Shown piece by piece: positions 23,254 to 35,088 of a stretch of 64,000 nucleotides of DNA. Source of the stretch: Coriaria nepalensis (taxonomy: Eukaryota; Streptophyta; Magnoliopsida; Cucurbitales; Coriariaceae). Both the position numbers and the translations under genes were made by a program. Below the pieces are notes generated by a model. That model was not told the origin of the DNA and did not search any database. It was given only the letters and a program-made list of their open reading frames with translations. The stretch is taken from contig CP114482.1 in NCBI GenBank assembly GCA_027186245.1, positions 17,441,209 to 17,505,208 of the forward strand, in the 5' to 3' direction. Within the stretch, counting starts at the first letter, position 1; each line of letters starts with the position of its first letter.

Positions 23254-26200
23254 GATTTAGAATGATTTACTGACTAAAATAGACGCAAAAATATGACTTT
23301 AAGGCTAAAAAAATGGATAGTTGCCTTCAATAGATCAATTGCAAGTTATGCATGAAAGTCGTGTCTGAAATGCAAAAATAGAATTGGTTCGAAGTGCTTC
23401 CAAACAATTTAATGATATGAAAAGACTGAATGATATGCTTTTTATGGCTAAAACAATGCATTGTTGTCTTCAATAGATTAATTGCAAGTTATGTAAGAAA
23501 ATCATGTCTGAAGGGCGAAAATAGAATTCGTTCGACTTCATTTAGACCAATTTAACGACTAGAAGAGACTCATTGACATGACTTTAAGGCTAAACAAATG
23601 CATTGTTGCCTTCAATAGATCAACTGCAAGTTATGCACGAAAGTCATGTTTAAAGGCCGAATTTCATTCGAAGTGATTTAGAATGATTTACTGACTAAAA
23701 TAGACGCAAAAATATGACTTTAAGGATAAAAAAATGGATAGTTGCCTTCAACAGATCAATTGCAAGTTATGTATGAAAGTCGTGTCTCAAATGCACAAAT
23801 AGAATTTTTTCGAAGTGCTTCCAAACAATTTAATGATATGAAAAGACTGAATGATATGCTTTTTAAGGCTAAAACAATGCATTGTTGTCTTCAATAGCCT
23901 AATTGCATGTTATGTAAGAAAATCATGTTTGAAGGGCGAAAATAGAATTCGTTCGACTTAATTTAGAATGATTTAACGACTAGAAGAGACTCATTGACAT
24001 GACTTTAAGGCTAAACAAATGCATTGTTGCCTTCAATAGATCAACTCCAAGTTATGCACGAAAGTCATGTTTAAAGGCCGAATTTCATTTGAAGTGATTT
24101 AGAATGATTTACTGACTAAAATAGACGCAAAAATATGACTTTAAGGCTCAAAAATAGGATAGTTGACTTCAATAGATCAATTGCAAGTTATGTATGAAAG
24201 TCGTGTCTCAAATGCACAAATAGAATTGGTTCGAAGTGCATCCAAACAATTTAATGATATGAAAAGACTGAATGATATGCTTTTTATGGCTAAAACAATG
24301 CATTGTTGTCTTCAATAGATTAATTGCAAGTTATGTAAGAAAATCATGTCTGAAGGGCGAAAATAGAATTCGTTCGACTTAATTTAGAACAATTTAACGA
24401 CTAGAAGAGACTCATTGACATGACTTTAAGGCTAAACAAATGCATTGTTGCCTTCAATAGATCAACTCCAAGTTATGCACGAAAGTCATGTTTAAAGGCC
24501 GAATTTCATTCGAAGTGATTTAGAATGATTTACTGACTAAAATAGACGCAAAAATATGACTTTAAGGCTAAAAAAATGGATAGTTGCCTTCAATAGATCA
24601 ATTGCAAGTTATGCATGAAAGTCGTGTCTTAAATGCAAAAATAGAATTGGTTCGAAGTGCTTCCAAACAATTTAATGACATGAAAAGACTGAATGATACG
24701 CTTTTTATGGCTAAAACAATGCATTGTTGTCTTCAATAGCCTAATTGCAAGTTATGTATGAAAATCATGTTTGAAGGGCGAAAATAGAATTCGTTCGACT
24801 TAATTTAGAATGATTTAACGACTAGAACAGACTCATTGACATAACTTTATGGCTAAACAAATGCATTGTTGCCTTCAATACATCAACTGCAAGTTATGCA
24901 CGAAAGTCATGTTTAAAGGCCGAATTTCATTCGAAGTGATTTAGAATGATTTACTGACTAAAATAGACGCAAAAATATGACTTTAAGGCTAAAAAAATGG
25001 ATAGTTGCCTTCAATAGATCAATTGCAAGTTATGTATGAAAGTCGTGTCTCAAATGCACAAATAGAATTTTTTCGAAGTGCTTCCAAACAATTTAATGAT
25101 ATGAAAAGACTGAATGATATGCTTTTTAAGGCTAAAACAATGCATTGTTGTCTTCAATAGCCTAATTGCATGTTATGTAAGAAAATCATGTTTGAAGGGC
25201 GAAAATAGAATTCGTTCGACTTAATTTAGAATGATTTAACGACTAGAAGATACTCATTGACATGACTTTAAGGCTAAACAAATGCATTGTTGCCTTCAAT
25301 AGATCAACTCCAAGTTATGCACGAAAGTCATGTTTAAAGGCCGAATTTCATTTGAAGTGATTTAGAATGATTTACTGACTAAAATAGACGCAAAAATATG
25401 ACTTTAAGGCTCAAAAATAGGATAGTTGACTTCAATAGATCAATTGCAAGTTATGTATGAAAGTCGTGTCTCAAATGCACAAATAGAATTGGTTCGAAGT
25501 GCATCCAAACAATTTAATGATATGAAAAGACTGAATGATATGCTTTTTATGGCTAAAACAATGCATTGTTGTCTTCAATAGATTAATTGCAAGTTATGTA
25601 AGAAAATCATGTCTGAAGGGCGAAAATAGAATTCGTTCGACTTAATTTAGAACAATTTAACGACTAGAAGAGACTCATTGACATGACTTTAAGGCTAAAC
25701 AAATGCATTGTTGCCTTCAATAGATCAACTCCAAGTTATGCACGAAAGTCATGTTTAAAGGCCAAATTTCATTCGAAGTGATTTAGAATGATTTACTGAC
25801 TAAAATAGACGCAAAAATATGACTTTAAGGCTAAAAAAATGGATAGTTGCCTTCAATAGATCAATTGCAAGTTATGCATGAAAGTCGTGTCTTAAATGCA
25901 AAAATAGAATTGGTTCGAAGTGCTTCCAAACAATTTAATGACATGAAAAGACTGAATGATACGCTTTTTATGGCTAAAACAATGCATTGTTGTCTTCAAT
26001 AGCCTAATTGCAAGTTATGTATGAAAATCATGTTTGAAGGGCGAAAATAGAATTCGTTCGACTTAATTTAGAATGATTTAACGACTAGAACAGACTCATT
26101 GACATAACTTTATGGCTAAACAAATGCATTGTTGCCTTCAATACATCAACTGCAAGTTATGCACGAAAGTCATGTTTAAAGGCCGAATTTCATTCGAAGT

Positions 26201-26276
26201 GATTTAGAATGATTTACTGACTAAAATAGACGCAAAAATATGACTTTAAGGCTAAAAAAATGGATAGTTGCCTTCA
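23254..26276 (+). repeat. Eight-monomer HOR, copy 1
   Basis: This stretch matches 26622-29644 at a constant 3368 bp (8 x 421). Marker variants are gtctgaaatgc with gacttcatttagacc, aaggataaaaaa, aaggctcaaaaatagg with gtgcatccaaac, gacataactttatgg, and gaagatactcattg. Inside it a three-monomer echo (1263 bp) is visible. The aaggctcaaaaatagg unit at 23999 recurs at 25262, and gacataactttatgg at 24841 recurs at 26104. Confidence 0.87.
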
Positions 26277-26621
26277 ATAGATCAATTGCAAGTTATGCAT
26301 GAAAGTCGTGTCTTAAATGCAAAAATAGAATTGGTTCGAAGTGCTTCCAAACAATTTAATGACATGAAAAGACTGAATGATATGCTTTTTATGGCTAAAA
26401 CAATGCATTGTTGTCTTCAATAGATTAATTGCAAGTTATGTAAGAAAATCATGTCTGAAGGGCGAAAATAGAATTCGTTCGACTTAATTTAGAACAATTT
26501 AACGACTAGAAGAGACTCATTGACATGACTTTAAGGCTAAACAAATGCATTGTTGCCTTCAATAGATCAACTCCAAGTTATGCACGAAAGTCATGTTTAA
26601 AGGCCAAATTTCATTCGAAGT

Positions 26622-29600
26622 GATTTAGAATGATTTACTGACTAAAATAGACGCAAAAATATGACTTTAAGGCTAAAAAAATGGATAGTTGCCTTCAATA
26701 GATCAATTGCAAGTTATGCATGAAAGTCGTGTCTGAAATGCAAAAATAGAATTGGTTCGAAGTGCTTCCAAACAATTTAATGATATGAAAAGACTGAATG
26801 ATATGCTTTTTATGGCTAAAACAATGCATTGTTGTCTTCAATAGATTAATTGCAAGTTATGTAAGAAAATCATGTCTGAAGGGCGAAAATAGAATTCGTT
26901 CGACTTCATTTAGACCAATTTAACGACTAGAAGAGACTCATTGACATGACTTTAAGGCTAAACAAATGCATTGTTGCCTTCAATAGATCAACTGCAAGTT
27001 ATGCACGAAAGTCATGTTTAAAGGCCGAATTTCATTCGAAGTGATTTAGAATGATTTACTGACTAAAATAGACGCAAAAATATGACTTTAAGGATAAAAA
27101 AATGGATAGTTGCCTTCAACAGATCAATTGCAAGTTATGTATGAAAGTCGTGTCTCAAATGCACAAATAGAATTTTTTCGAAGTGCTTCCAAACAATTTA
27201 ATGATATGAAAAGACTGAATGATATGCTTTTTAAGGCTAAAACAATGCATTGTTGTCTTCAATAGCCTAATTGCATGTTATGTAAGAAAATCATGTTTGA
27301 AGGGCGAAAATAGAATTCGTTCGACTTAATTTAGAATGATTTAACGACTAGAAGAGACTCATTGACATGACTTTAAGGCTAAACAAATGCATTGTTGCCT
27401 TCAATAGATCAACTCCAAGTTATGCACGAAAGTCATGTTTAAAGGCCGAATTTCATTTGAAGTGATTTAGAATGATTTACTGACTAAAATAGACGCAAAA
27501 ATATGACTTTAAGGCTCAAAAATAGGATAGTTGACTTCAATAGATCAATTGCAAGTTATGTATGAAAGTCGTGTCTCAAATGCACAAATAGAATTGGTTC
27601 GAAGTGCATCCAAACAATTTAATGATATGAAAAGACTGAATGATATGCTTTTTATGGCTAAAACAATGCATTGTTGTCTTCAATAGATTAATTGCAAGTT
27701 ATGTAAGAAAATCATGTCTGAAGGGCGAAAATAGAATTCGTTCGACTTAATTTAGAACAATTTAACGACTAGAAGAGACTCATTGACATGACTTTAAGGC
27801 TAAACAAATGCATTGTTGCCTTCAATAGATCAACTCCAAGTTATGCACGAAAGTCATGTTTAAAGGCCGAATTTCATTCGAAGTGATTTAGAATGATTTA
27901 CTGACTAAAATAGACGCAAAAATATGACTTTAAGGCTAAAAAAATGGATAGTTGCCTTCAATAGATCAATTGCAAGTTATGCATGAAAGTCGTGTCTTAA
28001 ATGCAAAAATAGAATTGGTTCGAAGTGCTTCCAAACAATTTAATGACATGAAAAGACTGAATGATACGCTTTTTATGGCTAAAACAATGCATTGTTGTCT
28101 TCAATAGCCTAATTGCAAGTTATGTATGAAAATCATGTTTGAAGGGCGAAAATAGAATTCGTTCGACTTAATTTAGAATGATTTAACGACTAGAACAGAC
28201 TCATTGACATAACTTTATGGCTAAACAAATGCATTGTTGCCTTCAATACATCAACTGCAAGTTATGCACGAAAGTCATGTTTAAAGGCCGAATTTCATTC
28301 GAAGTGATTTAGAATGATTTACTGACTAAAATAGACGCAAAAATATGACTTTAAGGCTAAAAAAATGGATAGTTGCCTTCAATAGATCAATTGCAAGTTA
28401 TGTATGAAAGTCGTGTCTCAAATGCACAAATAGAATTTTTTCGAAGTGCTTCCAAACAATTTAATGATATGAAAAGACTGAATGATATGCTTTTTAAGGC
28501 TAAAACAATGCATTGTTGTCTTCAATAGCCTAATTGCATGTTATGTAAGAAAATCATGTTTGAAGGGCGAAAATAGAATTCGTTCGACTTAATTTAGAAT
28601 GATTTAACGACTAGAAGATACTCATTGACATGACTTTAAGGCTAAACAAATGCATTGTTGCCTTCAATAGATCAACTCCAAGTTATGCACGAAAGTCATG
28701 TTTAAAGGCCGAATTTCATTTGAAGTGATTTAGAATGATTTACTGACTAAAATAGACGCAAAAATATGACTTTAAGGCTCAAAAATAGGATAGTTGACTT
28801 CAATAGATCAATTGCAAGTTATGTATGAAAGTCGTGTCTCAAATGCACAAATAGAATTGGTTCGAAGTGCATCCAAACAATTTAATGATATGAAAAGACT
28901 GAATGATATGCTTTTTATGGCTAAAACAATGCATTGTTGTCTTCAATAGATTAATTGCAAGTTATGTAAGAAAATCATGTCTGAAGGGCGAAAATAGAAT
29001 TCGTTCGACTTAATTTAGAACAATTTAACGACTAGAAGAGACTCATTGACATGACTTTAAGGCTAAACAAATGCATTGTTGCCTTCAATAGATCAACTCC
29101 AAGTTATGCACGAAAGTCATGTTTAAAGGCCAAATTTCATTCGAAGTGATTTAGAATGATTTACTGACTAAAATAGACGCAAAAATATGACTTTAAGGCT
29201 AAAAAAATGGATAGTTGCCTTCAATAGATCAATTGCAAGTTATGCATGAAAGTCGTGTCTTAAATGCAAAAATAGAATTGGTTCGAAGTGCTTCCAAACA
29301 ATTTAATGACATGAAAAGACTGAATGATACGCTTTTTATGGCTAAAACAATGCATTGTTGTCTTCAATAGCCTAATTGCAAGTTATGTATGAAAATCATG
29401 TTTGAAGGGCGAAAATAGAATTCGTTCGACTTAATTTAGAATGATTTAACGACTAGAACAGACTCATTGACATAACTTTATGGCTAAACAAATGCATTGT
29501 TGCCTTCAATACATCAACTGCAAGTTATGCACGAAAGTCATGTTTAAAGGCCGAATTTCATTCGAAGTGATTTAGAATGATTTACTGACTAAAATAGACG

Positions 29601-29644
29601 CAAAAATATGACTTTAAGGCTAAAAAAATGGATAGTTGCCTTCA
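26622..29644 (+). repeat. Eight-monomer HOR, copy 2
   Basis: All markers of 23254-26276 recur in order. One visible difference is ggccaaatttc at 25683 against ggccgaatttc at 24420 and 27788, which shows that the two internal three-monomer echoes are not identical. The match ends at ttgccttcaa followed by tag in copy 1 and cag in copy 2. About 345 bp (26277-26621) separate the copies and belong to the same 3368-bp period without matching. Confidence 0.87.
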
Positions 29645-31997
29645 ACAGATCAATTGCAAGTTATGTATGAAAGTCGTGTCTCAAATGCACAAATAGAATT
29701 TTTTCGAAGTGCTTCCAAACAATTTAATGATATGAAAAGACTGAATGATATGCTTTTTATGGCTAAAACAATGCATTGTTGTCTTCAATAGCCTAATTGC
29801 AAGTTATGTAATAAAATCATGTTTGAAGGGCGAAAATAGAATTCGTTCGACTTAATTTAGAATGATTTAACGACTAGAAGAGACGCATTGACATGACTTT
29901 AAGGCTAAACAAATGCATTGTTGCCTTCAATACATCAACTGGAAGTTATGCACGAAAGTCATGTTTAAACCCCGAATTTCATTTGAAGTGATTTAGAATG
30001 ATTTACTGACTAAAAGAGACGCAATAATATGACTTTAAGGCCAAAAAAATGGATAGTTTCCTTCAATAGATCAATTGCAAGTTATGCATGAAAGTCGTGT
30101 CTCAAATGCACAAATAGAATTTTTTCGAAGTGCTTCCAAACAATTTAATGACATGAAAAGACTGAATGATACGCTTTTTATGGCTAAAACAATGCATTGT
30201 TGTCTTCAATAGCCTAATTGCAAGTTATGTAAGAAAATCATGTTTGAAGGGCGAAAATAGAATTCGTTTGACTTAATTTAGAATGATTTAACGACTAGAA
30301 GAGACTCATTGACATGACTTTAAGGCTAAACAAATGCATTGTTGCCTTCAATACATCAACTGCAAGTTATGCACGAAAGTCATGTTTAAAGGCCGAATCT
30401 CATTTGAAGTGATTTAGAATGATTTACTGACTAAAATAGACGCAAAAATATGACTTTAAGGCTAAAAAAATGGATAGTTGCCTTCAATAGATCAATTGCA
30501 AGTTATGTATGAAAGTCGTGTCTCAAATGCACAAATAGAATTGGTTCGAAGTGCATCCAAACAATTTAATGATATGAAAAGACTGAATGATATGCTTTTT
30601 ATGGCTAAAACAATGCATTGTTGTCTTCAATAGATTAATTGCAAGTTATGTAAGAAAATCATGTCTGAAGGGCGAAAATAGAATTCGTTCGACTTAATTT
30701 AGAACAATTTAACGACTAGAAGAGACTCATTGACATGACTTTAAGGCTAAACAAATGCATTGTTGCCTTCAATAGATCAACTCCAAGTTATGCACGAAAG
30801 TCATGTTTAAAGGCCGAATTTCATTCGAAGTGATTTAGAATGATTTACTGACTAAAATAGACGCAAAAATATGACTTTAAGGCTAAAAAAATGGATAGTT
30901 GCCTTCAATAGATCAATTGCAAGTTATGCATGAAAGTCGTGTCTTAAATGCAAAAATAGAATTGGTTCGAAGTGCTTCCAAACAATTTAATGACATGAAA
31001 AGACTGAATGATACGCTTTTTATGGCTAAAACAATGCATTGTTGTCTTCAATAGCCTAATTGCAAGTTATGTAAGAAAATCATGTTTGAAGGGCGAAAAT
31101 AGAATTCGTTCGACTTAATTTAGAATGATTTAACGACTAGAACAGACTCGTTGACATGACTTTATGGCTAAACAAATGCATTGTTGCCTTCAATACATCA
31201 ACTGCAAGTTATGCACGAAAGTCATGTTTAAACGCCGATTTTCATTCGAAGTGATTTAGAATGATTTACTGATTAAAATAGACGCAAAAATATGACTTTA
31301 AGGCTAAAAAAATGGATAGTTGCCTTCAACAGATCAATTGCAAGTTATGTATGAAAGTCGTGTCTCAAATGCACAAATAGAATTTTTTCGAAGTGCTTCC
31401 AAACAATTTAATGATATGAAAAGACTGAATGATATGCTTTTTATGGCTAAAACAATGCATTGTTGTCTTCAATAGCCTAATTGCAAGTTATGTAATAAAA
31501 TCATGTTTGAAGGGCGAAAATAGAATTCGTTCGACTTAATTTAGAATGATTTAACGACTAGAAGAGACTCATTGACATGACTTTAAGGCTAAACAAATGC
31601 ATTGTTGCCTTCAATACATCAACTGGAAGTTATGCACGAAAGTCATGTTTAAACCCCGAATTTCATTTGAAGTGATTTAGAATGATTTACTGACTAAAAT
31701 AGACGCAAAAATATGACTTTAAGGCTCAAAAATAGGATAGTTGACTTCAATAGATCAGTTGCAAGTTATGTATGAAAGTCGTGTCTCAAATTCACAAATA
31801 GAATTGGTTCGAAGTGCATCTAAACAACTTAATGATATGAAAAGACTGAATGATATGCTTTTTATGGCTAAAACAATGCATTGTTGTCTTCAATGGATTA
31901 ATTGCAAGTTATGTAATAAAATCACGTTTGAAGGGCGAAAATAGAATTCGTTCGACTTAATTTAGAATGATTTAACGACTAGAAGAGACTCATTGAC
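29645..31997 (+). repeat. Mixed units between the 8-mer and 2-mer HORs
   Basis: Regular 421-bp units. The unusual A subunit with caactggaag and gtttaaaccccgaat occurs at 29893 and 31577 (and again at 37194), in different B/C contexts. The unit at 31577 has the most diverged B subunit nearby (gatcagttgc, aaattcacaaatag, catctaaacaactt) and a C subunit with atcacgtttg. No other structure seen. Confidence 0.72.
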
Positions 31998-33683
31998 ATG
32001 ACTTTAAGGCTAAACAAATGCATTGTTGCCTTCAATAGATCAACTCCAAGTTATGCACGAAAGTCATGTTTAAAGGCCGAATTTCATTCGAAGTGATTTA
32101 GAATAATTTACTGACTAAGATAGACGCAAAAATATGACTTTAAGGCTAAAAAAATGGATAGTTGCCTTCAACAGATCAATTGCAAGTTATGTATGAAAGT
32201 CGTGTCTCAAATGCACAAATAGAATTTTTTCGAAGTGCTTCCAAACAATTTAATGATATGAAAAGACTGAATGATATGCTTTTTATGGCTAAAACAATGC
32301 ATTGTTGTCTTCAATAGCCTAATTGCAAGTTATGTAAGAAAATCATGTTTGAAGGGCGAAAATAGAATTCGTTCGACTTAATTTAGAATGATTTAACGAC
32401 TAGAAGAGACTCATTGACATGACTTTAAGGCTAAAAAAAATGCATTGTTGCCTTCAATACATCAACTGCAAGTTATGCACGAAAGTCATGTTTAAAGGCC
32501 AAATCTCATTTGAAGTGATTTAGAATGATTTACTGACTAAAATAGACGCAAAAATATGACTTTAAGGCTAAAAAAATGGATAGTTGCCTTCAATAGATCA
32601 ATTGCAAGTTATGTATGAAAGTCGTGTCTCAAATGCACAAATAGAATTTTTTCGAAGTGCTTCCAAACAATTTAATGATATGAAAAGACTGAATGATATG
32701 CTTTTTATGGCTAAAACAATGTATTGTTGTCTTCAATGGATTAATTGCGAGTTATGTAATAAAATCATGTTTGAAGGGCGAAAATAGAATTCGTTCGACT
32801 TAATTTAGAATGATTTAACGACTAGAAGAGACTCATTGACATGACTTTAAGGCTAAACAAATGCATTGTTGCCTTCAATAGATCAACTCCAAGTTATGCA
32901 CGAAAGTCATGTTTAAAGGCCGAATTTCATTCGAAGTGATTTAGAATAATTTACTGACTAAGATAGACGCAAAAATATGACTTTAAGGCTAAAAAAAATG
33001 CATAGTTGCCTTCAACAGATCAATTGCAAGTTATGTATGAAAGTCGTGTCTCAAATGCACAAATAGAATTTTTTCGAAGTGCTTCCAAACAATTTAATGA
33101 TATGAAAAGACTGAATGATATGCTTTTTATGGCTAAAACAATGCATTGTTGTCTTCAATAGCCTAATTGCAAGTTATGTAAGAAAATCATGTTTGAAGGG
33201 CGAAAATAGAATTCGTTCGACTTAATTTAGAATGATTTAACGACTAGAAGAGACTCATTGACATGACTTTAAGGCTAAACAAATGCATTGTTGCCTTCAA
33301 TACATCAACTGCAAGTTATGCACGAAAGTCATGTTTAAAGGCCAAATCTCATTTGAAGTGATTTAGAATGATTTACTGACTAAAATAGACGCAAAAATAT
33401 GACTTTAAGGCTAAAAAAATGGATAGTTGCCTTCAATAGATCAATTGCAAGTTATGTATGAAAGTCGTGTCTCAAATGCACAAATAGAATTTTTTCGAAG
33501 TGCTTCCAAACAATTTAATGATATGAAAAGACTGAATGATATGCTTTTTATGGCTAAAACAATGTATTGTTGTCTTCAATGGATTAATTGCGAGTTATGT
33601 AATAAAATCATGTTTGAAGGGCGAAAATAGAATTCGTTCGACTTAATTTAGAATGATTTAACGACTAGAAGAGACTCATTGAC
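31998..33683 (+). repeat. Two-monomer HOR, two copies of 843 bp
   Basis: Units 31998 and 32419 are repeated at 32841 and 33263. Rare shared variants are gaataatttactgactaaga with tagacgc, ggccaaatctcatttg, and aacaatgtattgttg in C. The 843-bp spacing rather than 842 comes from an extra A in each copy, but at different places: subunit A of the unit at 32419, and subunit B of the unit at 32841. So the insertions are independent, after or around the duplication. Confidence 0.85.
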
Positions 33684-34525
33684 ATGACTTTAAGGCTAAA
33701 CAAATGCATTGTTGCCTTCAATACATCAACTGCAAGTTATGCACAAAAGTCATGTTTAAAGGCCGAATTTCATTCGAAGTGATTTAGAATGATTTACTGA
33801 CTAAAATAGACGCAAAAATATGACTTTAAGGCTAAAAAAATGGATAGTTGACTTCAACATATCAATTGCAAGTTATGCATGAAAGTCGTGTCTGAAATGC
33901 AAAAATAGAATTGGTTCGAAGTGCTTCCAAACAATTTAATGATATGAAAAGACTGAATGATATGCTTTTTATGGCTAAAACAATGCATTGTTGTCTTCAA
34001 TGGATTAATTGCAAGTTATGTAAGAAAATCATGTTTGAAGGGCGAAAATAGAATTCGTTCGACTGAATTTAGAATGATTTAACGACTAGAAGAGACTCAT
34101 TGACATGACTTTAAGGCTAAACAAATGCATTGTTGCCTTCAATAGATCAACTCCAAGTTATGCACGAAAGTCATGTTTAAAGGCCGAATTTCATTTGAAG
34201 TGATTTAGAATGATTTACTGACTAAAATAGACGCAAAAATATGACTTTAAGGCTCAAAAATAGGATAGTTGACTTCAATAGATCAATTGCAAGTTATGTA
34301 TGAAAGTCGTGTCTCAAATGCACAAATAGAATTGGTTCGAAGTGCATCCAAACAATTTAATGATATGAAAAGACTGAATGATATGCTTTTTATGGCTAAA
34401 ACAATGCATTGTTGTCTTCAATAGATTAATTGCAAGTTATGTAAGAAAATCATGTCTGAAGGGCGAAAATAGAATTCGTTCGACTTAATTTAGAACAATT
34501 TAACGACTAGAAGAGACTCATTGAC
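33684..34525 (+). repeat. Two regular units linking to the rearranged zone
   Basis: The unit at 33684 has gcacaaaagtcatg, caacatatc and gtctgaaatgc. The unit at 34105 is of the aaggctcaaaaatagg/gtgcatccaaac type seen in the 8-monomer HOR (23999, 27367) and carries the C subunit with atcatgtctgaag and tagaacaattt. This places 8-mer HOR material outside the HOR itself. Confidence 0.75.
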
Positions 34526-35088
34526 ATGACTTTAAGGCTAAACAAATGCATTGTTGCCTTCAATAGATCAACTCCAAGTTATGCACGAAAGTCATGTTTA
34601 AAGGCCGAATTTCATTCGAAGTGATTTAGAATGATTTACTGACTAAAATAGACGCAAAAATATGACTTTAAGGCTAAAAAAATGGATAGTTGCCTTCAAT
34701 AGATCAATTGCAAGTTATGCATGAAAGTCGTGTCTTAAATGCAAAAATAGAATTGGTTCGAAGTGCTTCCAAACAATTTAATGACATGAAAAGACTGAAT
34801 GATACGCTTTTTATGGCTAAAACAATGCATTGTTGTCTTCAATAGCCTAATTGCAAGTTATGTAAGAAAATCATGTTTGAAGGGCGAAAATAGAATTCGT
34901 TCGACTTAATTTAGAATGATTAATGATATGAAAAGACTGAATGATATGCTTTTTATGGCTAAAACAATGCATTGTTGTCTTCAATGGATTAATTGCAAGT
35001 TATGTAATAAAATCATGTTTGAAGGGCGAAAATAGAATTCGTTCGACTTAATTTAGAATGATTTCACGACTAGAAGAGACTCATTGAC
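34526..35088 (+). repeat. Four-subunit unit (A-B-C-C, 563 bp)
   Basis: Subunit C runs normally to tttagaatgatt and then, at about 34917-34925, continues as the end of a B subunit (aatgatatgaaaagactg) followed by a second full C. The next A starts 563 bp after the previous one, 142 bp more than normal. The junction falls in a short stretch shared by C (gatttaacgac) and B (aatttaatgac). This is the expected trace of unequal exchange between subunits. Confidence 0.9.
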
